Assembly: GCF_963169125.1 (NCBI RefSeq) | Contig: NC_084794.1 | Location: 70,454,665 to 70,518,664 of the forward strand | Direction of reading: 5' to 3' | DNA length: 64,000 nucleotides | Source of the DNA: Humulus lupulus | Taxonomy: Eukaryota > Streptophyta > Magnoliopsida > Rosales > Cannabaceae | Part shown: positions 11,761-22,933 of the stretch, in pieces | Layout of the letters: every line of letters starts with the position of its first letter | Position numbering within the stretch: the first letter of the stretch is position 1 | Position numbers and translations under genes: made by a program | Notes under the pieces: model-generated | Told to the model about the DNA's origin: nothing | Database searches by the model: none | The model's input: only the letters and a program-made list of their open reading frames with translations

Positions 11761-11989
11761 GTTCTTCTAAATCCTTCATTCGAAGATTTCTGAAATAGAG
11801 ATAGTATGCATTATGTATCGTATCTGAAGGAAACTATTATTATAAGTTACTAGATTAACCGTCGAGTTAATTGATCTGGAAATCTATCTTTTATGATCAT
11901 AAGTCACGTAGTTTTGAGTGTAAATCGTGTAGATCTTTGTGAAAATTTGTCGGGTTTATTATTTCAATAATTTGTCTAACTGACTTGTA

Positions 11990-12954
11990 GCAAGAACAAC
12001 TTAATGGATTTCACATAATTATATGAAAGTTCATAATGAACATATGATAGTTCATTTTGGCATAATAATTTTATGTATGATTTTATAAATATTAAAATAA
12101 AAAATTATCTTGATTGCAAATATGAATAATATTAATATTTTAATAATTATGTTTGTAACTCATATGCTTGCATAAATTTTTTAACGAACTCATATATTTT
12201 AGGATAATTGGCATTATAAATATTCAATATTTATATTTTATTGTAGTTATATATATATATATATATATTTGTGATAATATTACTTAATGTTATCAAAACA
12301 ATGATTCTATTATTAACTTTTTTGTTTCCTTTGTTAATTGCTGACTTAGTAAAAAACGTGTTCGATTGAGTTAATAGTTAACAAAGCTAATGGAGCAATG
12401 GTAACAAAATCACTTTTTGCTAACATGGTTTATTAATGCCGCAAAAAGAGAATATATATATATTACGAGGAATTTTTTTATAAGACTTCATTTTAAGTCT
12501 TACTAGTAGGGCTCTTAGTAATTACAACCCGTGAATAATTTCGACACGATATATATATATAAATATAAATATAACAAAATGGAAATATTGGGTGCGGCCA
12601 GTTTCCCTATATTTTAGAAAAATAATGTAAATTCTATTTTATGGGGTAAGCATTTCATTTTAAGTGAATATCATGTTCTTAGGAATAATGACACTCAAAT
12701 TTAGGAATTGTAATTCTTGCAAGTTGTGTCATGTTATAACTATGTCGTTTTTTAAGTTACCTTATAACTAGTTTAATAAAATTGTCATTCTTAACGATGT
12801 TTCATAAAAAATACATAATTAATTTTCAGAAACTATATAATTAATGTAATGATTAATTTACTTAAAATTTATTATGTTATTCTAATGAATAAATTTAGTA
12901 AGGTCAGTAAGTAAGTATATTTTTTTATTTAATTTATACAAAAAAATAAGAAAA
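11990..12954. other. AT-rich spacer
   Basis: No coding signal. Contains an (AT)n run at about 12,247-12,268 and further ATATATAT at 12,450 and 12,550. The right end of the caulimovirid lies somewhere near 11,760-11,990 but no clean boundary is visible. Confidence 0.6.
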
Positions 12955-12965
12955 TAATTTATTTT

Positions 12966-13370
12966 GAGATATTTACGGCGAAATTATCTAAATTATTACG
13001 TTTGTAGTACTTAAGTACCCAAACTATTTTTTTGTTAGCGAAAATATTTTCCATCCATATTTTGTTGTACTTGTTTATTTTGTTGCTAAATCCACCACAT
13101 AACGTCAAATTTGTTTATATTTTGATATTTTTGTCACAAATATCTCATAAGTTTGGTATTTTTACTGCACATATCTCTTAAATTAGGTAATTTCATTACA
13201 AATATTAATTTAATTTTAGCATTTTTGCCAACATGTCACAAACGCACTTAACGGTTGAAACAAATGGCTGCAACAAATCACGGACAAAATGTACTTTCAC
13301 CAGCAAAAAAATAACTTAAGTACTTAAGTGCTATAAACATAATAATTTAGATACTTTCGCCTCAAGTATC
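12966..13370. mobile_element. MITE, MULE-type, 11-bp TSD TAATTTATTTT
   Basis: A 405-bp element with imperfect terminal inverted repeats of about 90 bp: left GATATTTACGGCGAAATTAT.. pairs with the reverse complement of ..ACTTTCGCCTCAAGTATC. Both arms contain ATCTAAATTATTA and TACTTAAGTAC. Flanks are TAATTTATTTT at 12,955-12,965 and 13,371-13,381. No coding capacity. TSD length of 9-11 fits Mutator-like families. Confidence 0.85.
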
Positions 13371-13381
13371 TAATTTATTTT

Positions 13382-14029
13382 TACCATATATTTCAATAAG
13401 TTTATTAATTACTCGTGTCAAATCTAATGCTAAGAAATTTTTTCTCATTCTTTAGTAACAATAAAGAATAAACAACATGATTTCTTTGTACTTAATCATT
13501 ATCCATTTATTTAAGAGTAATATAACTCGTCAAGTAATGATGTGTAATTTGTGTTTATTTACTAAACCTTTGACATTTTACTTAAAATGAAAAAACTTGT
13601 TTAACTATTTTACAACTTTTTTGTTTCCCTACCTTTTGAAACTTTTGTTTTTCCGCTCCAATTTGCAACATCTTTTTTAGATAGTGTGTTGAGCATCTCC
13701 AAGTGTTGTTTATTTTTTAACTAAATTATAGCTAAAATAATTAAAAAGTTATAATATATACTAGATGAAAGCAACATACATGCTTGTTTAATTTTATCTA
13801 GAAAATGTATTAGTTTATTAGTGTGAGTAAATGACAACTAAAAGACATAGTGTTTTCAAAATATTACATTTTAATACCTAGTTTTTTTTTTCAGAAATCA
13901 TACTTAATATTTTCAAAATATTGTATTTTTATACCCAATATTTTAGTGGTAAATATACCCAATATTTTCACAATGTTGCACTTTTATACCTAATCTTTTT
14001 CTTCTTTTCTTTTACAATAAATATACCTA
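13382..14029. other. AT-rich spacer with degraded transposon-like repeats
   Basis: No coding signal. From about 13,850 to 14,030 the motif ATACC(C/T)AATATTTT is repeated and resembles the terminal sequence of the MULE-like element at 20,880, so an older relative may lie here. Confidence 0.4.
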
Positions 14030-14775
14030 ATGTCATAAGTGTAACTACCCAGTAAAAACGACTAACATAATTGCGAAAAACATTCATCATTTGCGGTATC
14101 TTGCCTTCATTTAATTAATCGACCAGAAAATTCATATAAAAATACTTTTAAATACTTACTTAGTTTAGAAGCATGTGCATGCTTAAAATAAGGTTATAGT
14201 ATTTGAAACTTTAAAACAACTGAAACATAAACAATATAAATTTTTACACAAAATAAAACTTGACAAAAGCATAGCGACTTCCATAGTCGGGCCACATGTA
14301 CATTCTGCATGAAAGACTCTAGCGCTCACTGATCTGTAATGCCTTTTTGCTTACCTACAACATGAAACAACTAGGTAAGCGAATTGTTTAGTAAGAACAA
14401 CTTATCACACATAGCATAAAGAAGACAAACATGAAACCCTAACAGTGATCATACAGACATTCAACCATAAATAGGGTTTCGGAAGGACTAGAACGTATGA
14501 ACATCCTAACAAACTTATGGTCATGCCCAATAACCATATTCTATAACTAAGTAAACCTGCACACAAAAAATACCAGAGCAAGTGTATATATACATATGAT
14601 CTTAATTCATAACCTACTTCTCATACTTAACATGCATATCATACATATCATACTTAACTTACCCAGCACAAACACGGGTGTATAGTTAAAATACACTAGT
14701 TACTAAGACTCCTAGGAGAATTCAACATACCCTCATAATCTTAATAGTTTGATTATGGAATCATCTTACATATAT

Positions 14776-15040
14776 GTGTCACGGAGTTTAACCAGACTCT
14801 TATGTCACGAGTTTTAAATCGGACGTCTTACTTATATGTCACGGAGTTTAGCCGAACTCTTATGTCACGGGTTTTAAACCGGACTTCTTACTTATATCAG
14901 TGGCCAATCGAGCTTATTTACAAAGTCACCGGAGGCTTCAGATCTTGCTTACTTACTTATCAAGAGCTACCCAGTTCTTCCTTACTTATCGAGAGATACC
15001 CAATTCTTACTTACTTGATACCGGTAGCTAGCCGAGTGTC
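14776..15040. repeat. Short tandem repeats within the long LTR
   Basis: Degenerate copies of TATGTCACGGAGTTTAGCCG (about 14,776, 14,802, 14,837, 14,861), then CTTACTTATC-AGAG-TACCCA copies at about 14,948-15,020. They sit where the related LTRs carry their intron-like repeat region. Confidence 0.6.
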
Positions 15041-15996
15041 ATAATCATCACTGCTCTTACTTATGATTATGTGAACCCCCTTAGGACAACGATCTTAAGT
15101 AACCTTCTAGAACTAGTTTCTAACAGTACAATTAAGTCCTAATATTTAAAAACCAATCATATCATGTTGTAGCCAAACATTCATAAGTTGACTTACCTAG
15201 ATTCCTTAGTGTTTGTTTGTGGGATTTCTCTATCCAGAGTTGAGTCTTCCCGCTTAGGTGGCACTGTAGTGAACCCATACAGTGACTTGAATTAATTATG
15301 GCTATTATCTTAGAAAATTTGTTTAGTAGTTTGGTCATTGAAAATCTAACACTTAACTCTTGTAAAGTCATACCATATATCTAACATGCATTTTAACATT
15401 TAAAAATACACCCTCTAAGTGTCGAGGAAAACTGGTTTCCAAAACCACTTCCGAAATATGGTCCGTAACTATCTTAGTCCTCAAGGTAAAAGTCTTGAGT
15501 ATTTGGAGTCATTAATGAGTCCGCGGAGTCCTACTTTTAATGGTAACGGAGTCTAATTACAATGTTCTTGCAAGTTTTGTAAAAACCAGCATTAATTAAT
15601 ATCTAAGAAATATCCATTTTATCCTCTTATTATAAAAATATCGCTTAATGATTCTTTCTAGGAAACTAGTTACAACTTCCATTACATAAATTTTTCTCAG
15701 AGAGAATTTATTTTAATAAAAGTTGCGCTTACTTAGTTCGTTAAATTACCAATACACCAATAAACTCTACTTTAAGATTTTTTGTGTAAAAAATTAAAAT
15801 ACCATTTTTACCAATTAAGACCTATTTAAATTATTAAATTATTTTTAGAAAAATTTCTTTTAAGACAAACATAATCAAAATGGTAACCTTTTTGAAAAAA
15901 TAAGTTTGCTCATTTTAAAGAAAACCAATTTTAGTGTTATTTTCCAAAAGTGGGCAATTGGACCCCTTTTTACTTAATTTAAAGAAAATCTTAATA

Positions 15997-16371
15997 GGAA
16001 AAATATCAGTTTGGCCCTTGTGTTTTTTCCAAATACTCGATTGGCCTCTGTATTTTGTTAAATGACAATTCGGACTCTGTGTGTTTACAAAATGAATCAA
16101 AATAAGTACCTTATACCTAATTTTGGTAAAAAAAATCAAATATAATATTTCATTCTCATCTCCTCGACTACTTTCTCCACTTCTCTGAACCCATCGCATC
16201 ACTAACGACCCGAGAATTGATCTTATAATTCAAAATATTTTGACAAAAATCAAGTCTAGGGTACTATTTTGATCCATTTTGTAAAACACAAAGTCTGAAT
16301 TGTCATTTAACAAAACATAGGGGCCGATCGCGTATTTGGGAAAAACACAAGGGCAAAAATGGTATTTTCCC
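15997..16371. mobile_element. MITE with about 130-bp TIRs, 9-bp TSD ATCTTAATA
   Basis: Left arm GGAAAAATATCAGTTTGGCC pairs with the reverse complement of the right end (GGGAAAATACCATTTTTGCC). Similarity extends through the TTGTTAAATGACAATTC core and ACAAAATG-ATCAAAATA. Flanks ATCTTAATA at 15,988-15,996 and 16,372-16,380. The 375-bp element is almost all TIR, so the RNA would fold as a long hairpin. Likely a Mutator-type MITE. Confidence 0.85.
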
Positions 16372-16462
16372 ATCTTAATATAATTAATTTAGAAAAACAT
16401 TCTTTAATCATATTAAAAATAAATTAAAAATCTACTTTTAATGAAATTCTAAAAATCATTTT

Positions 16463-17706
16463 TGTTATCCCCAAAAATTGGAGATCGATGACGTGGCAAT
16501 AGAGGTGAAAAGTGGCAGTACATGGTCCGTAAAAGACACATTAATAGGTCAATAAATACATTGACTCCTCAGAGTTGTGATAAAGTGACCCGGTAGACTG
16601 ATGAAGAGTTTTGACCGCTTGAGAGGTGTCATGACCGACCGGGTAAGTTGATAAATCCGACCAGTAATGACATTACTGCCCAGTAATGACATTGCTGCCC
16701 AGGAGTGACATTGCTGCCCAGGAGTGACATTGCTGCCCAGGAGTGACATTGCTGGGAATGATATTGGCCAACCAACATTCACATGTCCAACCAGCAAATT
16801 CATGTCCTACCAGCATGCACATGTCCTACCAGCAAGTGCATGACTGTCCAAGTAGAGATATGGCATGCTAGACCAGAGTGCCATGTTAGACAAGATATGG
16901 CATGTTAGACCAGAGTGCCATGTTAGAAGAGGTATGGCATGTTAGATCAAAGTGCCATGTTAGAAGAGATATGGCATGCTAGACCAGAGTGTCATGTTAG
17001 ACCAGAGATATGGCATGCTAGACCAGAGTGCCATGTTAGACCAGAGACATGGCATGCTAGACCAGAGTGCCATGTTAGACCAGAGGAGTGCGTGTCCTAC
17101 CAACCAAGTGCGTGACTGTCCAGTGAAGGTGTGTTCGACCAGCTTGAAGGAGATATGGGTCGACCATATAAAGGAGGACTAAGTCAAGATTCCTAGAAAC
17201 GGCTTCAACAAGAATCGGTCTTGGCATACGCGGGAATCTCTCATTCTTCCCACAGATTTGGTGTTCTGTTACATTTTGAATATTTTTGTAATTTAAATGT
17301 AATAAATATAATAAAATATCCTGATTCTAGGGGATATCAGATGTATGATCCTAAGCCTATAAATATATGGCTTATGGGATAAGAAAAGAGGCTTCTTTTT
17401 AGACTTTTGGAAATTTTGGGTCTGAATTTTCTAGAGAGAGAAAATGCTTGTATCTGAAAGAATTCTTGTATTCTTATAATTTGTACTGAAGAAACTTAGT
17501 TGGCTCAGTTCATCTGATCTTGAGTACAGATCTATAATCACAACTCTAAGTGGATTAGGCTATTACCAACATATTGGGGCTGAACCACTATAAAAATTGT
17601 GTGTGTTATTTACTTTCTTTTCAAAACCGTCTGTGTCGTTTTATTTCTCTTGAAGGTTTTATCGTTTTTTACGTTCTCACGTCGTTGGCCAAAAACGCGG
17701 TCAACA
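16463..17706 (+). mobile_element. Solo LTR, Tat-type Ty3/gypsy, TSD ATTTT
   Basis: Starts TGTTATCCCCAAAAATTGG and ends GCGGTCAACA, flanked by ATTTT at 16,458-16,462 and 17,707-17,711. The 3' part (GGGGCTGAACCACTATAAAAA, then CGTCGTTGGCC-AAAACGCGGTCAACA) parallels the Tat element LTR at 28,915 in layout, so it is assigned to that lineage. The same family in the other orientation is at 22,934-24,274. Its middle is filled with minisatellites (16,660-17,090). Confidence 0.9.
16660..17090. repeat. Two minisatellites inside a solo LTR
   Basis: First, 19-bp units GACATTGCTGCCCAGGAGT at about 16,669-16,752. Second, about 40-bp units ATATGGCATGCTAGACCAGA plus GTGCCATGTTAGACCAG at about 16,855-17,086, six copies with point changes. 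They overlap spurious short frames (16,549-16,803; 16,976-17,182). Confidence 0.85.
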
Positions 17707-18256
17707 ATTTTATAACCAATTATTGTAGCAAACTCTAATATTTTGTAAGTGTTGAAAACTATCCATTTTATGAGAAAGTCCCAACTTTGGAACGCCACCG
17801 TTTCTAAACTGCTTACTGATTTACTATGAGACTACACAGGTTTAAACTTTGATATAACAAAAATGTTTACACAAAATTTCAGCTCAAACGGATCTCTCCT
17901 TAAAGGTAAAACTCGCTCTCAAAAACTCTAGTTTAAGCTATCCACGTTTTACATAAATTCCAGTTTTAATCTTCCAACTTTGGAAAATTATAACTCCCAA
18001 ACTATAGTGAATATTGAAAAATATTTCATAGACTTAATATTAAATATACCAAGAATGTACAGTTAAATTTCAGCCACAAATAATTAGTTTAACCTATTCA
18101 AATTGATGCTCAAAGTCTCAATGTTAAAACTGCCACTCAACAGTTCAGATTGCACTTGCAATCCCAAAATGCTCATAACTTGAGTTATACAATATGTTTT
18201 TCAATGGTTAAAGATGCTAAAATTATGTATTCTTCCTAAATAATGCATTAGTTAAA

Positions 18257-19331
18257 GAGGTTTTTTTTTAAAAAAAAATTATGTTTTTTTTACTTTTTTA
18301 CGGTCCTTCATTTATTTTTTCAAAAATACTACCTTCAGTTTTCGAAAAATACGTTTTTTAAAGTTTTATATTTACAAAAATACAGTATCAATGAAACAAC
18401 TAAAAAACAACAATAAGACAACAACTAAACATTAACCCACTGCATGCTAACATATATTTTTTTTTTAAAATCTAAATATATCTGAAAACAACTAAACAAC
18501 AATTAGATATCAACACAACAACAGAACAACTATATATAAACTTAAACAACTAAAAACCAACGTGAAAACAACTATACATAAAAGCTAAACAACACTAAAA
18601 CAACAACCCCACAACAACACAGTGCAACCCATGACATTTTAAAAAAATAACACACTGCAATACAAAAATCAAAAAAGAAACTTAAATGCAACACCCTCGC
18701 AACAACAACATTGAAAAAACCCAGAACTTGCACCCAACCTTCACTGCCCAACCACCATCAACCCAGAACATTTAGCCTCCATCATTTCCTAAGCCCCCTA
18801 AATCAAGCCCAGATGCACCGCTCAACGTGTAGGCATTCAAATGTCCACCCATGTTCTCAATCTCCTCACCCAGCTCACCCGTCGTCCTCTTCTCAGTCCC
18901 CTTGAAGATCATGTGCTCCGAAATCTGCAGAGTGGTGATCTTAGTCTTCGGAGTAGAGAGGATCCGTGTGTGGTTGGTGACGGTCGGGTGTGGTGACCCG
19001 TACTTGAGAAAATGAGGGTCAGGGTTCTCGAGCTACTAGAGCTTGGATTTGACGGCCTCGGCGAGGCGATCATAGATCATGACATCTGCAGCTGAAGGCG
19101 ACAGAGCTGGAGACTGCGAGGAGGCGATTGCGGGAGAGGTCATTGCAGTTTGAACTGCTTGGGTGAGCAAGATCTGAACCAGGAGGGTTTGCTTGGGCAG
19201 TGATTTGGGGCGGCACCGAAGCTAAGGACGAAGACGCGGAACCCAAGGTTGTAGTATGAATAGTAAAAAAAGTTTAAAAACTCGTGTGTCACTAAAAAAG
19301 TGGCTTTTTTGTCACTTTATGTAATATTCTC
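18257..19331. mobile_element. Pack-MULE-like element carrying a host gene fragment, 9-bp TSD TTAGTTAAA
   Basis: Perfect 9-bp repeats TTAGTTAAA at 18,248-18,256 and 19,332-19,340 bracket a 1075-bp insertion. Both ends begin GAG when read inward (GAGGTTTTTT left; GAGAATATTACA right), with loose further similarity (ACTTTTTTA on both sides) but no strong TIR. A 9-bp TSD, AT-rich ends and a captured GC-rich exon-like core (18,826-19,215) are hallmarks of a Pack-MULE. It lies inside the long LTR 14,040-20,875. The weak TIR leaves a different non-autonomous DNA transposon possible. Confidence 0.65.
18826..19215 (-). pseudogene. Fragment of mitochondrial processing peptidase beta subunit (captured)
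   Basis: The minus-strand frame contains [43 protein letters not shown], then [11 protein letters not shown] and [16 protein letters not shown] [12 protein letters not shown]. These match the N-terminal part of plant mitochondrial processing peptidase beta (M16 family), the subunit that holds the HxxEH zinc site and removes mitochondrial presequences. The family has roughly 40-50 residues between TTL and EHMIFKG (PNGLRVATE-type segment and the first His of HxxEH); these are missing. Two adjacent TAG codons follow SKL. Upstream (19,144-19,215) a hydrophobic, Gln-rich frame (PKQTLLVQILLTQAVQT) may be the transit peptide. After NAYT homology ends abruptly at 18,826. The frame around 19,143 starts with ATG. 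Dead fragment; family identity recalled from knowledge, not searched. Confidence 0.8.
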
Positions 19332-20057
19332 TTAGTTAAAACCTCATTTATAAACTAGGTCATTTAGGCACTATAAAACTCGTTGGAAGCTACTGTAATG
19401 TTTTTTGGCAGCAAGCTATTTTCAACAAAGCCTATGAATCAGTACCAAACAACCACAACTTACATGCATGCAAATCAAACAGCCATAACAATAATAATAC
19501 ACATCAACCCACTTGTTTTAACACCAAACATGACTCAAAAACTCATATTGTAGGATCTCTCAAAAGATTTAAGATAAAGAATCAAGATTTTACCTTTGTA
19601 TTCAAGCTTTGAGTTTGGCTTCTAGGGTTTGTCTCTAAGCGCTTTCCAAATTCTAACCTCTCTTTAAGATCATATTTGATTCAATAAAAATAAGGAAAAA
19701 AGAAGAAACACTAAGATTTTAAAACCCTAACAAAAGCTTACCTTGTTAGTGTTCAAAGCTCCAAATATGCCCTGGAAGCTCTTGGATCTTGCATGCAACA
19801 CTCCTAGGTTCCATATCAAAGATCAAAGAGTTTTTTAAAGAGTGGAAACTCATAAACAAAGAGGGAAAAAGAGAGCCCTAGGTTCGACATAAGGGAGGAT
19901 AAAATAAAATTTCATGAACCTTACCTCTTTTGTGACTTTTTTCTTCAAGATGAGCCTAGAAACTTCAATGGAGGCTCTTCCTTTCCTTAGAGAGAGAGGG
20001 AGAACGAAATTTTGAGAGGAAATGGAGAGAAAAGGGTCTGATTTTTGTGATTGGAAT

Positions 20058-20063
<6 letters not shown>

Positions 20064-20094
<31 letters not shown>

Positions 20095-20105
20095 AGAAGA
20101 AGAAT
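20064..20105. repeat. (GA)n then (GAA)n microsatellite
   Basis: About 15 GA units at 20,062-20,092 followed by AAGAAGAAGAAG. It lies near the 5' (minus) part of the long LTR. The Leu/Ser-rich minus frames over it are artefacts of the repeat. Confidence 0.9.
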
Positions 20106-20879
20106 AGAAATGAGTAGAAGATAAACTTTTGAGTTCTCAAGTTTAACTTGAGGGTTAAGAAAATGTGTGTCATGATTATACAATTAAATAAATAAAAATA
20201 ATACAATAGACTCTTCAATTCCCATGTGGCCACCACTATAGAAAGACCAAAATGTCCTCGTATTTTTATTTCTCTCCAAGCCAAGCTTTTAAACACAAGT
20301 CCTTTTTTTTTGTAATTTCCATTTTATTATTAATTTTTCCTACTATTACATAGTTTTTGGAAAAATTAATCCTAATAAAAATTAGTGACCATATTTTAAA
20401 AATATTGTCATGCACATAGATAAATTCTTATGCCTATTATTTAATTCAAAATTATTTATTTTGTCCCAATCACATACTTAGACAAAATTGGACATTTTAC
20501 TCAAAATGACGCAAAAATTAGAAATTTCCATAAAATTTCATTTCCATTTCCATTTCCATTTTCAATCTTAAAAGTTCATTTCCATTTCCATTTTCAATCT
20601 CAGTTTTCTTAATTTTCCATAATTGTTTTATCACAAAATATTTTATCCGAGATTTTTACCCATTAAGGGCTTTTGACCCTATCTAAGACTGAAGGTCTTA
20701 GTTTAATAAAAAAAATCAATCTTATCACGTAATGGCTAATACTTAACAACATGACATTCATACAAAACATACAATATCCCTTACATGTATTCACATACTT
20801 GGAAATATAAGATTTCTCGAGAATTAAAATTCACACAACCAAATTCTACCTGGTGCCCAAAATGTGGGCATTACAATAA

Positions 20880-22587
20880 GGGATATTTGCGGCATAAATA
20901 CTCAATATTTTCGTGTTTATACACTTATATATCCAAAAAAAAATATGGTAAAACCACCCAAAGTTACATATTCCTTGCAGCCGTCACCACCAACTCCGTT
21001 AGCTGCTGATGTGGCATATTAGAATGTCACGTGTCACTCTACAATTAGTCCACACCATAATTTTAAAAAAATTCTCATTAATTGATTTTTAAAATAAGAA
21101 AAAGAATTAGAAATATTTTTTAAATAATAAAAATAAAACAATTTAATTTTTTTCCTTGCCCTTTTCAATGCTTCATCATTCTTCTTCATCCCTCTTTCTC
21201 CATAAGAAAACCCATAAAAACACATATTCAACCAAGAAAAAACCCATATTAAACCCAGTTTAAAGATAGATTAAAAAAAATCAAACCAAACCTAACCTCA
21301 AATTGAAATGCAATACTTAGCATTTTCACAATCAAAATGAAAAATTAAAATCAGTAACCTAAATCTCATATCACAAACAAAATCAATAATCTAAATCCCA
21401 AACTCAAATTTGATCAATGAACACAAACCAAGACCAAATACCTAACTCAAACCAAAAACCCAATTCAATTCTTCTATTTTTATTATTCAATGAATAGAAA
21501 CATCACAAATCAGCACACCAACAAGCAAATTAAATTCAGCAAAACCAAGATTCAAAATCGGTAACCAATGAACCAAACCCATCCCGTCGACCCATGCCTA
21601 GCTCAAGAAAATCTGGGTTTTCTTTCTAGGTTCACCCTGTTGGGGGAGAGTGAGATCACACCACCACAAGAAATAGAATCTACACAAAATTTGGATTGAC
21701 ATAGACTTAAAAAAGATTGAGAAAGAACAGGCAAATCCAAGTAGAACAAAAATTTGGATTGACAGAGACTTAAATAAGATTGAAAAAGAACATGCAAATC
21801 TAAGTAGAACAATGTTGTTCTTCAACTTTGATGAAGCTTCAAAACCCTTGGCAAGATCACCACTTTGAACCAATCCTTGAGCAAACCAAACACAAACCAA
21901 GGTTTATACACGTTGCATAACGCTGTCCTAATACTCTATTTCCAGCCACAATTGATTCTTGAGGCCTTCTCTTGAGGAAATGAGGATTGAGATTGAACAA
22001 GCCTTCAACTCTCAAAGTCAAGCACTTTCTTGGAGAAAACTTAGAGATTCTTGGAGCTAGAGAGAGAGAGGGGGGTAGAGAGTGGTTGGAGAGAGTGATC
22101 AAATCTCCCAAAACACTATTTTTTTACTCTTATATACAGTAGGCGCCCTCATTATGTCTAACCAATAGAATTAGACTTGAAAAATACGTTATTTAGAGCA
22201 TTTACAACATTTCACGTAATACAGCAGGCGACCCATCGACCCACGCCCATCTCGTCGACCCACACCAAGCACAACCCCACAAAGTTGATTTGGGTAGAAG
22301 AATAAAAAGAAGATGAGGTGTGGAGGTGAGCTGCGATGGTGCTCTTCTTCGATTTTCCGACCACGAAGCTATTCTGCAGTGGTCTTCTTCTACAGGGAGT
22401 TGTTCTTCAAATTGCTCACACGAAGAAGAAGAAGAAGAAGAGTCGGGGGGAGAGACGAAGGAAAGAGAGAAAAAAATCACGAAGAAGAAGAGTCGGGGGG
22501 GGGGGGGGGGAGACGAAGGAGATAGAGAAAAAAAAAATAAGTTTGTAAAAACACGAAAATATTGGGTATTTATGCCGCAAATATTCC
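20880..22587. mobile_element. MULE-like non-autonomous transposon, 41-bp TIRs, 9-bp TSD
   Basis: Left TIR GGGATATTTGCGGCATAAAT at 20,880 pairs with the right end (reverse complement GGAATATTTGCGGCATAAAT at 22,587). The match continues through CCAATATTTTCGTGTTT. The TSD is ATGTCATAA at 14,030-14,038 and ATGTCTTAA at 22,588-22,596 (one mismatch), seen only after removing the long LTR that landed on the left boundary. The interior has no transposase. It holds a GAA/GGGGG-rich tract (22,425-22,510) and a 68-bp partial tandem duplication at about 21,680-21,815. Possible exon-like GC-rich DNA at 22,220-22,420 was not recognised. Confidence 0.75.
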
Positions 22588-22596
22588 ATGTCTTAA

Positions 22597-22928
22597 TACA
22601 ACTGATCTATTTTTATCATGTATAAAAGATTAAGTATAAAAGTGCAAATGTCATGAATTATAAAAGAATGACATAATAATATTAAAAAAATGAACCAAAA
22701 CATTGTCTATAGTTTTTTTTTAAATGATAAGTTTTTAAATCACAAATTGCTTATTTACCTCTATTCAAGGTACAAAATATTCGGTCATGATATTCTTCAA
22801 AGCACATCTCAGTGATTGGAGAATAAACATGTTTATTCTTGATATAAGAGGGATTTTAAAATACTTTCTTATGTAGTTACACAGTCAAACTCTTTGTACA
22901 CACATGTTGTTAAAGAAATATTACAATG
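22597..22928. other. AT-rich spacer
   Basis: Between the MULE-like element and the next solo LTR. No coding frame, repeat or motif stands out beyond TATAAAAG-rich words. Confidence 0.5.
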
Positions 22929-22933
22929 GAGAT

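Larger units (their letters stand above)
14040..20875 (-). mobile_element. Very long solo LTR (about 4.5 kb without guests), TSD ATAAG
   Basis: Starts TGTAACTACCC and ends TGGGCATTACA, flanked by ATAAG at 14,035-14,039 and 20,876-20,880. The ends belong to the same TGTAAYGCCC class as the LTRs at 7142, 40,209 and 43,961. Minus orientation is inferred from an acceptor-like TTGTAG/GTAAGC near 14,360 (minus). Guests are a MITE (15,997-16,371), a solo LTR (16,463-17,706) and a Pack-MULE-like element (18,257-19,331). No gag or pol domain is present, so a solo LTR is the simplest reading; an internally gutted element cannot be excluded. TATGTCACGGAGTTT-type repeats occur at 14,776-14,900. Confidence 0.7.

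Noticed and set aside
16549..17182. Short repetitive peptides (SNVTPGQQCH-type and MLDQSAMLDQR-type)
   Set aside because: Direct translation of minisatellites in a solo LTR; units vary in length and break frame.
19850..20296. 148-codon minus-strand frame
   Set aside because: Leu/Ser-rich because it reads through the (GA)n microsatellite; no ATG context or conserved pattern; lies within the long LTR.
22202..22625. Overlapping frames on both strands of 70-101 codons
   Set aside because: Composition is driven by GAA and poly-G repeats in a MULE-like element; no recognisable protein.
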